This document shows positions 15,363-27,400 of a stretch of DNA of 64,000 bases, one piece after another. The stretch lies in contig NC_059500.1 of assembly GCF_018139145.2 (NCBI RefSeq), forward strand, positions 47,638,072 through 47,702,071. The letters run 5' to 3'. A program made the position numbers and the translations under genes. The stretch comes from Gymnogyps californianus. Taxonomy: Eukaryota > Chordata > Aves > Accipitriformes > Cathartidae. The notes beneath the pieces are model-generated. The model did no database searches, was not told the origin of the DNA, and saw nothing but the letters and a program-made list of their open reading frames with translations. How positions within the stretch are numbered: the first letter of the stretch is position 1; each line of letters begins with the position of its first letter.

Positions 15363-15405
15363 CTCCATCTGACACTTCTTTTTGTTCTTTTTCCCATTCA
15401 TGCAG

Positions 15406-15444
15406 TCACCTAACACGGGCGACAAGGATGACCAAACACTGACG
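15406..15444 (+). CDS. SLC24A2: SLC24A2 exon, 39 nt, cytosolic loop (13 residues)
   Basis: The acceptor is a long pyrimidine run ending ATGCAG, and the donor is ACG|GTAGGC. The exon is in phase 0 at both ends and encodes [13 protein letters not shown]. This aligns with the loop segment of mammalian NCKX2 that carries a DKDEPTLP-like stretch just before KPRLQRGG, which the next exon encodes here. It is hydrophilic, acidic and part of the large cytosolic loop between the two exchanger domains. The exon is short and a multiple of three, so it could be skipped without a frame change. Whether it is alternatively spliced is unknown to me. The assignment rests on splice sites, phase fit and a weak but collinear match. 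Confidence 0.85.
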
Positions 15445-18400
15445 GTAGGCAGCAATTAGTATGTGTCTGAGCATTTATTTCTCAGGAGGGTGGTGAGACA
15501 AGCCTTACTTTGGTTTGGCACACATCAGCATTTTTCCAAATTACTAGGATTTCTTTCCCCCTCCTATGCTGCTATAGAATTTAAATAATTTATTTCCAGA
15601 GATAAAGCAGTGAATTAATTTTCTTGTTCAGTTTCTATCATTTTTCATTTAGTATTTGTATGACACCAAAAATGAATCCACGTACCATCTATTATTGCAA
15701 AATACTATTTTCTTCAGGGTTGTTCTTTCCCTATAATTGGATTTCAGGGTCTTATTAGTCAGCAGTCTGTTGGCTCTGATTATTCTTTTTATCGAAACAA
15801 GCAGACAGCCATCCACAAAGCAGTCTTACTCTATGGGATATATTAAATGCATTGATGATTGTACTAGACAATGGCATGGGGAAAAGAACCTCAGAATATG
15901 TTTTAAATTTCTTTAAAAGCACATAAAAGATGCTTGTATGTTAGCTCCATTGCTGTAGGTGTCTGCACTGCCTTACCACACTCACAATCTGTTTTTGCAA
16001 TCAGTACTTAATGGATTGAACCAAAACGAGGAGTATGTTTCACTCTGAGCTTTAGGATTTTGCCATTAAAAAAGGGTACTCTCTGCCCTTTGTCTCCATA
16101 ATTTTGATAATATGCGTATTTGCAATGTACTGAGGCAATAAAAATGAGAACTTGCTTCAGGGATTCAGCCACAAGGTTCTACAAAGAAACAAATTATGAA
16201 TTCTTCCTGATGCAAATACGAGGTTTTTATTTTCTTAACATTTTAAGAGTTTTCACAGAGAAGGATTCTTTTTTCCCTGCTCTTTTCCTGAGGCCTGGAA
16301 GACTAATGACTAATCTGATGATCCATCCCCTCCAGAGAAATGGTCTATACATATGGCAATGTTTAGTACAATGTATAGTTTAATACAATGTATAATTTAA
16401 TATAATCTGCTGTAGGTGATGGTTGAAAATGTTTCACTGTGTAGTGAGATGTGAGATTAATTCATAGTGTTTCAGACCTGTTTCCACACAAACAACAAAA
16501 AACCCCTAAATTCTTTCCATTATTTTTCCTCGTAGACCAAGCCACGGCTCCAGCGGGGAGGAAGCTCTGCATCTCTCCACAACAGTCTAATGAGGAACAG
16601 CATCTTCCAGCTCATGATTCACACACTTGACCCGCTTGCTGAAGGTATTCCTATTAATTTTTTGGGTTTTCTGTTGCAAAAGCAAACAAATACTTTCCTT
16701 TTCCCTTCTCCCCATGAAACTATTTTTTGCATTTCTGTTGCTTTCACTAGTCTTTTCTGAATATATCTGAATTTTCTGAGAGAGTTTTGCACTCTTACGG
16801 CGTGGTATACATACTCCCACCAAGACTTGCAACTTAGGAAATGTGTTCATTGTGGTGCTAACTAAAACTGATCACTTGGTTGATGTGTATCATAACGACT
16901 GTTTTGCTTCACCTCTGGCTTCAGCAGCAATTTATAAGTTACAAAAACTCTATTCTCTTGTACTTTTGTAGAGGTTTTTTTTGTTTTCTTTCCTGGTTTT
17001 GACTTTAGTACATCAGGAAAAAAAAGCCAAAATGGTGGGTAATTTGTCATATGGAATATAGAAAAGAATGAGACTCTGCTGGTTTGACTTTGGGTGGTTT
17101 AACGCTGATGTTAGAAAAAAATGCAACAAACATCCCTCTGTGTTACATGCAAGTTAACAGTTTGCTTGCTTTATCCAAGTGTGGTGTAATTTTTTTTTTC
17201 TTTGAGAAGTTAGCAGGAAGACTATGATTACTTTGGTCTGAGAAGTTGGCAGGAAAACCATAATTGCTTTGCAATTGTGGGGTAATTTGAATCTCAGCTT
17301 CTGGAAGACTTCCAAAAAATTTCAAAACCAGGTGTTTATTTGGTGAATGTGTGTCTGTAGGACTTTTCTTACTGTACTAATAAATGTCTTGAGAAATAGC
17401 ACTTGTGAAGGAATTGTGAGGGACTAAAGAGACCTAAAATATTACTGACAGTGAGACCTTCCAAACTTCAGTGATAAAAAAGTATATGTAGCACTTCCTT
17501 GCATTTAAGTTCCTTTATGTTTCTCATTGCAACATTGCATACAGCTTTTTAACTTTCTCTGTATCTCTTGGACAAGGCAAAGCTACTTTTCCATTTCCCT
17601 CTTCAAAAGCTGAAGCTGACACTCATTTTGTCAACACAAAGCCAATTTTAGCCCTTACAATCTCCACGCCATTATTTCTACTCTGATCATGATTCACATC
17701 ACTTCTCTCTTTGGTTAATGCTACACTATTCACTGCCAAAGTCTGTTGCCTGTTAGAGTGGAGTCATCAACGGACTGTGCCCATTCTATTCCTATTCAAT
17801 GCCGAAAAAGGACATAAGAAATTTATTGCAGTTACATGTTTGGCTTCCTTTATTTGCATCACTACAGCAGGTGAGCAGGCTTTCTGACTGCTGCACCCAG
17901 TAAGGCTCATCTTTACACACCTGGTAGCCAAGCTTCTCACTCTGCTAGAAGAAGAAAAGACTTCCAATCTCAATTTTTCACTTTTTAATGAAAAATTATG
18001 ATTTTTCATTACGATCCTTTGCACTGCTCTTTTCCCTTAGAGAAAAGCTCTTGGGCTGCGGATGCACCTGTGGTGTCTCAAATAATGCCAACAAACAAAA
18101 GTAACAATCATCTGAAGCAGTAAATAGACTTCATCAAATATTTTTTAAAAATAAGAGAGAACAGAAGCAGCTTGGGAAGAGCTCATTAGCAGGGACAGAA
18201 CCTTTATGACAGACTGAAGACCACAGAAAAGCTAGAAATGTTGAGTGGAGTTCAATTTGGACTTAACAAAGACTCAGAAATAAGATCAGCTCTCAGGTAT
18301 TTTTCCAGTGCTCAAGGTTATTTCACTTGTTTCCTAGACATAGCTTGTTCAGTGCTCAGACCTTGTCTCACTGCTCTTCCCCTGTAGCAAGCTTGCACCA

Positions 18401-21400
18401 TGTAGTGTGATCCAGAGGCTTCCCCCTTCACAACAGCGCAGGAAAAAGGGTTTTGAAATCTGAAATCCTTCTTGGGAGACACAGAAGCCCAGCACTTTTG
18501 AAAATTAGGTATTATAATTAAGTTTATCAAGTAAATCAATGCTGTTCATTTTGTCAGTAAAACACTTGAGATCAATGTGGATTGATAGAGATGGTTGCAG
18601 TGGATAAATCTTATTTAAAATACTCCAGTAAAATTTTCTTCAGGGTTTCTTTGCTCATAATACTTTACTGTTTGTTTGTTTTTTTCCCCCTCTCTAAACT
18701 CTTATATTTGTCCTGGAATTAATATTCTTCAAAAAATGGAATATAAAGGTCTTCTGGCCTTTAAGGAAGTGCAAGGCAGTAACCACCTGTACGTTTCATT
18801 AAAACTGACACACTGAGTTAAAATTTATGAACGGAAGAAAAAATCTACCTACATTTGCAGTAAATATTGTATTTTGGTGCACAACTTTCATGAAGAAATG
18901 GCCAAGAAGACACTGGAAAATAGCCTGTGTATGTGCAGACATCTAAGTAGGTGTTAATATCAAAGGAGCTAATATTTCAAATTTCTACTGACTTCACAAA
19001 ATTCAAATTTTAATTAATAAGAGCACAAAAGTGCCAATATAGGAGTGAAATTCAATAAATATTTTTGCATGTAGAACTCTGGTTTTAGCTTTTTACAAAT
19101 ACACCCAGATGTGTAGGAGAAATGTGAAAAAAATCCACCCACTTTTCTGTCACACATTATGGTCATTAACCTTTGCTGAGGCACCACCTCATTTGTAGGC
19201 AGACTTGGCTTTCAAGATCTATTGCACTGCAGGCAGTTTGGAAGGCAGACACAGGGAGTATTGGATATCTCCACTGAATGCTCATATTGTTTCCTGAGAT
19301 TTTGAGCTTTTAAGTGTCCATGTTCATTATTCTGTATTCAGATAATTCTGCAAACCTCCATAAAAGAAATGGTATTTTAGTTTGATGTAAATACTGTGGC
19401 TGGCCAAGGTAGGTGATACTAGTTAAGAAATTTGGATGGCGTTATACCTGAATCTTACATTCAGTTCAAAAATGTGTGTCATAACGGATATGGGTATCTG
19501 CTGTATACAATATTGATTATCTGTTTGGCTCTGTATGAATTTTACCTACCAATCTCTCACCATGTTCTTGTGTTTTAATCTTCCTGTGTATAATGAACAT
19601 CAAACAATCAACTGGTGCATCATGTTTACTTTAAGAGACCTTTACCATGCTAGCTAAGTAATTTTTTAAGCTGATAGCATTTCATTGTTAAGAATTAAAA
19701 GAAGGAGTAGTATTTATAAGAAGCGTCTGAGAAGTGCAGTCCTTTGCTCTGTAAACCTATAATTTCGGGGGATGTAGAAATGTAAAAGATTACCTGGTGC
19801 CTTCTCTGGCCCACGTGGCTTTCTCCGCACACCCTTTCCTACCACAAAAACCCCAGACATTATGAAGAAATAAATGAGTGATTCGTGTTAGAGTTTTGTG
19901 TAAGCAAAGGACGTTAGCTCTGTTGCACTTATGTAATGAAAGACGATGGACCTGATGCACGACCTGTGAGGTCAAAGGATTTCTTCCAGATCATTTAATA
20001 CAAGTATGGATAAGACTCAAAGGAATAACAGAAAGAGGTTCTGAGCATTTTTCTGTCCCATTTTAGTCAGCTTAGATCCCCTCAGTATTTCTGCCAGATG
20101 ACGACTTAGATCAATAGGTCGAAAACATTGCATCATTAGCCATATTTGTTGGATTTGCAGCAAAAGAACAGTATATGAGAACATTACAAAGTGCTGTTCT
20201 CAAAGGAAAAAAGTGTGAAAGGTGTGTATCGAAGCTGACGCATACACAGGCACTCTGTCCTCCTCCCCCTCTCATTTCCCCTTTCCCCCTTTTGCTACGG
20301 TTTACTTCCTTTGCCTTTCCTCATACTGCATCTCACTCAACTGCACCCAGCTTCTCTCAGCCTCTTCCCATAGGATAGCTTCCTCAGCGCTTGCTCTCCT
20401 TCTGGACTGCTGGGTCCATCAGTCAAAGCACTTCCCAAGCAGATGCCGGCAGCCCTGCAGCTGGCACAGCCAAGTGAACTGGGTTTTCAGTCTCTGGAAA
20501 AGCACTTGTAAAGCCTGGGAGCTCTGTGCTTGACTCTTCACAGCTTCCAGATTAAATGTTGCTGTTAGAACTAAAATTTTCTAGTTGTTGCACTGCTGCT
20601 GGAAGATCTAGCTTTTCTTTCTCTTTATGTCAATAATAAAGTTCACTGTTACATGCTTTTGAATAATTGCAAGGAAAATGGGGGCATGAAAAGGCACACT
20701 GCTCTGTCATATGGACTTGTGTGGGCTTTGCAAGGCTGACAGAAAACAGGTCCCATCTAAGTGCTTTCGATAGCATAAGCAGTATAGAATGTATAAACAG
20801 GCTGTGTGACTATTAAAGGTCAGCTTGACCTACACAGTGTTATTGTTACATTAACATGCAGTGTATTTATAGAAAACCAGCTCATCATATTTACTCCTGA
20901 ATAATTCATTTGTGAAGTCAGAACCAACCTCTACTTTAATTGAGAGCCTCTTAAAAATGCACTTGGTTGTAAGTAGGAAAATATGAAATCAGAGAGAAAT
21001 GACCTTAAGTTTTTACTTTCCACAAAATGTAGATAAACAGAGTGATCTTGATATACAATTACACACTTGTGAACCTGTCTTTCCTTTTCCCTTTCCACAC
21101 AAATGTGGTTTTGCCATGGCTTGTGCCTGTCTTGTGAAAGCCAGCCTGTAAACTCTCTGGAATCAGTGGGCTTGCAAAGTGTTCAGCCCATTTCTGACAG
21201 ATGAGTAACATCTGAGATGAGTAGGAGTTGCTGGATGTTTGGCACTTAGCATTCAGGCAGGTGTGCGGCCATGCTGTGGATTTAACAGTCAAAGACAAGG
21301 AAAGCTTCTCCTTTTCAAAATCCTGGTCTCAGCATAAAGCTTCTAAGAAGATAAGAGTTCAGCCACTCTAACAGGCGGAAGTGTAGGGTATTCGTTAATG

Positions 21401-24400
21401 GGATGTGAACTCTACATTACAGTTGAAACCTCATCGTTCATTAAAAATATAAATATCTGTATGACATTAGTTTTTTGTTTGCTTTTATCTTGTTACAGAA
21501 ATAATGACCTTGGTACAGATCATTTCCTGAGGATTAAGATTAATGACTGCCTCTGCATCAGGCTATCATCAACTCCCAGCCAGTCATTAATCCCCAGGAA
21601 ATCCCGTGCCATATTTGCTTCTGCTTAAGTGCTGGTCTGGCAATCCTTTATTCACTGAGTAGTGAGCTGGACTGTTCATAACAACGTTACCCGTATGAAT
21701 AAGGATGTCATCATCAAACCTGCTGTGTTGGTCAGGCCCCAATCCAAAATCCAAGCAAGTTGAACATAAATCATGGCAATCATTGATCATTTGTGGCTTT
21801 TTTTCTTCTGAGTCCTGTACCTTCAGATACCTTTGTCCTAGTTTTGAAACGGACATTCCTAGGTTATGAAAGTGTAGGGTTTACAAAGATCTCTTTACTT
21901 TTTTAATAGAAGAGGGCTGTTGTTTTGCAGTGGGACGAGGGAAAGGAAAAGCATGGAAAGTATTTTGTATGAAAATGTCTTCCATGAATAGTAAGCCTAC
22001 CTTCTCCCTACAAGCTGTAGGTTGCTTTAAAGAGTGATTTCTTCAGGATTGTGGAGGGAGGTTTTCCTCTCTGGAGGCTCCTATGGGTATTCTGTTGAAA
22101 AGAGAAGATACCGGTGATGAAGTGAGGATTCAGAGCACCAGTGCAACCTGAGGCTACCTTGCTTTTCTTGCACAGCTTTAGCAGGGTACAGGAAGAATGA
22201 GATCTTTTCCTTATCATGCCACCCCTTTTCTGTCTGCTGATAAGGTGCCACAGGCCAACAAAACATCTTCCGAAAGGGAGGATTTAGCTAGATGCTGACT
22301 CCCTTGCTCCCGTGTGACAAGGATATAACTCATATGCAAATGGCATCCTCTGCATGAAAATGAGTGTGATATAAATCTCTGTCATGGCTCAGTCCCCAGT
22401 CAGAAGTAGGTATCTTTGGCAATTCTCTCCTATTCCCATCTCTAGTCCTATTTCCAAAGTGGAAAACTACAGGATGTACTTCTACAGAAAAGTTGTTGTT
22501 TATCTTATATGCTTTACTTTTTTTTAAACATAAATATGGTGCATGTTATTGGTGAGAGAAGTAACCTTCTGTTACATAAAGCTGAGCTGACAATTCTGTC
22601 ACTTCCTTCACTGAATGCAGAAAAATACAGTACAGTCACTGTCTGCTCTGACAAAGAAAAAACAGAAACCTGCATTCATGCTTCTCAGGAAAATAAAGAA
22701 TGATGTGTTCCTCAAAGTTTTTGACATAGTAGTGAATTCTTTATAATTACTCACTAGATCCTGTTGTGTTCCTAGATACTGATCTTAAGAATTTCCCAGC
22801 TTTTCTGTTCACCTCAAACTATTTTGCTTGATTTGCTGCTGCTACTTGTGTTCTTTTCTGAGATGTCATGAAAAATGTCAGCTTACCCCAAAGACAGCTG
22901 ACAAAGGTTGGGTAACCTTCGCCTGCCTGGCCACTCAGCAGGCTCCCAGCTTTGGTCTCATTTTGCAAAACCCTTGTGCTCTTGTTCTTCCCTTGGCCTA
23001 GGTAAGCTGCACCATCATGTCTGTGCTCACTCCCATTGGGAACTTTTTTTGGCTGAAGCTGTTTATTTGTTATATCCTTGGAGAAGTAAGGCCAGGCAGC
23101 TCAGCTTACACCAACTCGTGGGTATTGCACAGCTCCTGCATTGCTGAAGTAACCTGAGCACTTCCACTTTGCTCAGTTCCAGTGTGTGTATGCTGCAGGA
23201 CTTCACTGCACTTCCTAGCACCATGCCAAAGATGAAAGAAATAATTCTTCAGTGGCTTATAAGCACAACACCATTTTATCTAACATGAGGAAATATGCAA
23301 ATCTAGACAAAATTAATAAAAATAATTATGCATGTTATTAACTATCTCTACTCTAAATCCTTCATCATTCTTGAGTGTTCTTTAGGCATACCCATGGGCT
23401 TGCAAAGGAGCTCAGCATTCTTCTTCTTGCACACTTGCTCTTACCCAGCGTGTAACAGTTCTTGCTTCCTCTTCTGGCCCATCAGGCAAAAACAGCCCTC
23501 TGAGCAGGGCGCTCAGAGCACTTAGGCTTTCTCCTCTGCTGAAGGCTGAAACTTTTGCAAGGGACTTCCGCCAGAGAAGATGGGGGCTCCCTGCCAGGCT
23601 CACATACAAATTAATAGCTGTAAGTTATAATCTAGTGTCTTCCCTTTATCTCCATCCCATGGTATCTTAGTCTGATATGAGGATAGGAAACCAATAAAAA
23701 GGGCAATTAGGCTTACCTTCAAAATGGAGTGTCATGTCTTACAAAGGCAGATACTTATACCCTCTTTATGCAGCTAGCTTTCACAGAATGGTTTGGGGTT
23801 TTTTCATGTAGGTTGGAAGGGACCTCTTAAATTACAAAATTCAGCTAGTCTAACCCCCTGCTCAAGCAGGATCACCTAGAGCGGATTGCCCATGACTGTG
23901 TCCAGTCATGTTTTGAGTATCTCCACGAATGGAGACTCCACAGTCTTTGTGGGAAACCCATCCTAGTGTTTGACCATCATCACAGTAAAAAGTGTTTTCT
24001 TGTGGCCAGATGGAATTTTCTGGTTTTTAATTTGTGCCCATTGACTCTCCCCCGCCAATGGGCACTTCTGAGGAGAGTCTTGTTCCCTCTTCTTCTTTCC
24101 CTCCCATCAGGTATTTATACATGTGGATAAGATCTCCCCAAGTCTTCTCTCCTCCAGGCTGAACAGTCCGAGCTCTCTCAGCCTCTGCTCACATGAGAGA
24201 TGCTCCAGTCCCTTCATGATCTTTGTGGCCCAGGACTGGACCCAGCACCCAGATATGTCTCACCAGCACTGGGTGGAGGGAAAGTATCACCTCCCTCGAC
24301 CTGCTGGCAGTGCTTTGCCTAATGGAGCCAAGGATGCTGTTGGCTGCCTTTGCTGCAAGGGCACATTGCTAGCTCAGCTTTCAGTGGTGCTGTTCTCTGC

Positions 24401-27400
24401 ACAGTCATTAGCAAGAAAGCTTTTTCCCGGGGAAGATTTTAAACAGCTAAATGAGATTGCTGAAGCGATGAGGCACATCACTCTCCAGTGAGGCCTCCTT
24501 TCCCCTTTCTTTACCTTTCAGCTATGGTAGAGACCACAGAAATAGTGTTCCTAATTTAGGTACCTGAGGTTGCATGGTTAGTATAGATGAGATGAGTATT
24601 TTTACAGATATCTCCAACATCAAACTGAATTCAGAAACTGTAGGTAGAACTCCCCACACTGACAGAGTGAGCAACAGCATAGGTAGAGTAGAAACTGTGG
24701 GTTATGTACAGCTAAGGGCAGATCTATTTAAAAAGGCAGAGATGGTATTTTAGATACCCCTCTTAATATCTGTCAGAAAGTTGAGAGAGAGAGAAATTAA
24801 ATAGCTGTTTCCCCCAGTATTACTTGAAATTTCAAAGCCAAAAATGGATAGCAGTTGAATTTACAAACTTCCATGTAGCACACATAAGATATAAATGTCA
24901 CTGTAACAGCTGTAGAACCTGAGCTGTCTACAAAGATGTGTGCTTTTGGCATAGAGAAAATGATATCGTAGGCTAATGAAGAGGATTTTATTATGAAGTT
25001 TTGGCTCAGCTGATTTATCTAAATGTCAATCACAAATGTATATCTACAACCAAAGAAGTAGACTTTTGAGGTCTGAATTATTTTTCTGAGTGGGTTTATT
25101 TAGCATACATGCAGGGACCACTTCATTCTTGTTATATTTCGGGGATGTTCGTCTTGCTTTTTCTAAAGACAGTGGCTGCACTTCCATGACTGTAGGGTGA
25201 GTGGGCTTGCAACTTTTATCCTGTCCACAGAATGTGTCTATAGTTAGTGACATGTATCAAAAATTGGGTATGTTTTTGTTATACATAACTTGGGGCGCAC
25301 AGAGACCCTTACAAATTTCTTTCAGAATGGGCAGTTCAATGGCAAAATGTAGCACTTTGTTCTGATGCTCTTAAACTCTGCAGCAATAAATGTCAGGTCT
25401 GCTTAACTTCATATGGTCCCAAAATACAGAGAGAAGGCAGCACTCATTGCTAGTTTCACTGATAGAACTTCTAGCTACTTAAAAATTGAAGAACAGGTCT
25501 CCCTTTAAAATCAGTATTGCTTTTTGTAGGTAGCAAATTTTAAATAACGGAAGTTTTCTGATGCCTTTTTTTCATTTATTTTTGAAAATCTGAAATTTCA
25601 TCCTTGTGTTCGTTTTGTGGTAAATGTTAGTTTTCGCAACAATTTATTTCTACATGTCATGTTTTATTCTTTTAACTGGAATCTACTGAAGCTGCTCACT
25701 GCAGGCAAAATTCTTGTCTCTCATCTCCATGATATTTTCCAGCTATGCCCTGTTCTTCAGACAGCATATTCTTCTTGGGATTCCCTACAGAGTGTGCAAG
25801 GAAGATATGAGTATTTAAAGACAAGCGTGATCCCAGAGCAGGGTACAGCTGTCCTGACTATGCATTTCCATGCTTAATAGCTTTAGTTTCATTTTAAGTT
25901 TCTTCCCAACTCTGAATTTCCTTGTTAAAAATATGAACAACAAAGAACATGAATAATTTATAAACCGTACTGATCAGGGAATAATAGTAGCTATGAGGGA
26001 TTTTCTATTGAAGCTGGAAGTGGAAGATTTCCTTTAGTACAGTTTACACATGGCAGACGACTTCATCCTCCGCAGGACGGTTGGATTTTATGACTGGATA
26101 GTGAGAGGAACATATGCTACCCTTGCATTATTCTCCTGGGACATGCTGAAAACCAGAACAGCTGGAATTTATTGCAGTTGGAGTTGTATGTGTCCAGTAC
26201 CCCACAGTGCCTGGCCCCACAGACACTCGGTGAAATCCTGACCCCATCAGAATCAGTGGTAAAGCTCCCAATATCATCGGTAGGAAAAGGTTTTCACTTC
26301 TACATCTTGGAATTCCCATTTTTGTGAATATTTGAAAATTCTTCAAAGATAAATACCCCCTTCAAAGTCAACAGGAATTGTATTTGATCCAGGTAGGGTC
26401 AATTCTGTTATATGTTAGTTGTCTTTTGGTGTTATTACATTCTAGAGAATGTATGGCACCTGTCTTCAAGAGTTTGGTGGCAGATGGCACAAAGGTAACT
26501 TATGAGTGAAAGAAGATGGAAAAGGAAACAAAGCCCTCAGGAACAACCAACTTCATGCTTTTCTTAAATTAAAAAAACAAACAAACAAACTAAAAATATC
26601 AAAAGCAGGGTCTGACACATAATAGTCATTTAAATTACTTTATTCTCTCTTCCGTATGTGTGTTAATAACATGCTGTTAATCACCTCCTTAAAAATATTT
26701 GCTTTTTAACCCGTATCACTTAAAACCCTGTGGATCCTCTGACAAATTTCCTTTTGTCACCACAAGAAGGTTTGCTAGACAGTATGGACTGTAAGAATAG
26801 TGGGTTTTCAGTCTTTGTTTTAAATGCTGCACTAACAGCAAAGTGATAGGCAGATCTTGCTTTTGAGTGTTGTGACTATCCTGAGCTGCCCAGAACTCTA
26901 CTGATATGATTGTATAAATTTTTAATTATATTTCTATTCATACTCCAATTTGATAAAATTGCAATAAACTAATTATCATAAAAGCAGGCAACTTTAATAA
27001 GATTATTATCAGGACAAAAACACCTACAATAAAAAACAGAGTAAGGACACGTGAGGAGAGAGAATAGGAATAGAAAGCTTGCAATTTAAAGACAAGATGA
27101 AAGATGACCACGTGTGTTTTTAGAGCTCAGATGCACAAAGTATTACATAATTTAGTTACTCCCAATGTACTGTCTACTGGTCAAGTACCTGAAAGTTTTC
27201 ATTTATATGATTTCCTTTATTTACTTAGGAGTATTAATAAAGCAGCACTGGCAGTAGCGTAATCCAAAAAGATGTAATTCTGAAATGCATGCAACTATTA
27301 TTATTTACTGTATTACTCAGATCCAAAAGAGGTCCCTTTGTATTTTCCACTGCATCAGCTCAGTGGCAAAGCTTCCATTTTGCAAGAGCTGGCAGCTTGA

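Larger units (their letters stand above)
1..15405 (+). other. SLC24A2: intron of SLC24A2 upstream of the 39-nt exon, partial; no gene seen
   Basis: AT-rich sequence with stop codons in every frame. Open frames here are below about 130 codons, and none reads as a known protein. I looked for the preceding NCKX2 exons (membrane segments 2-5 and the start of the loop) and did not find them. The only structure I note is a perfect 15-bp tandem duplication at 5365-5394, plus short homopolymer and purine tracts such as 730-755. A small exon that I failed to recognise cannot be fully excluded. Confidence 0.7.
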
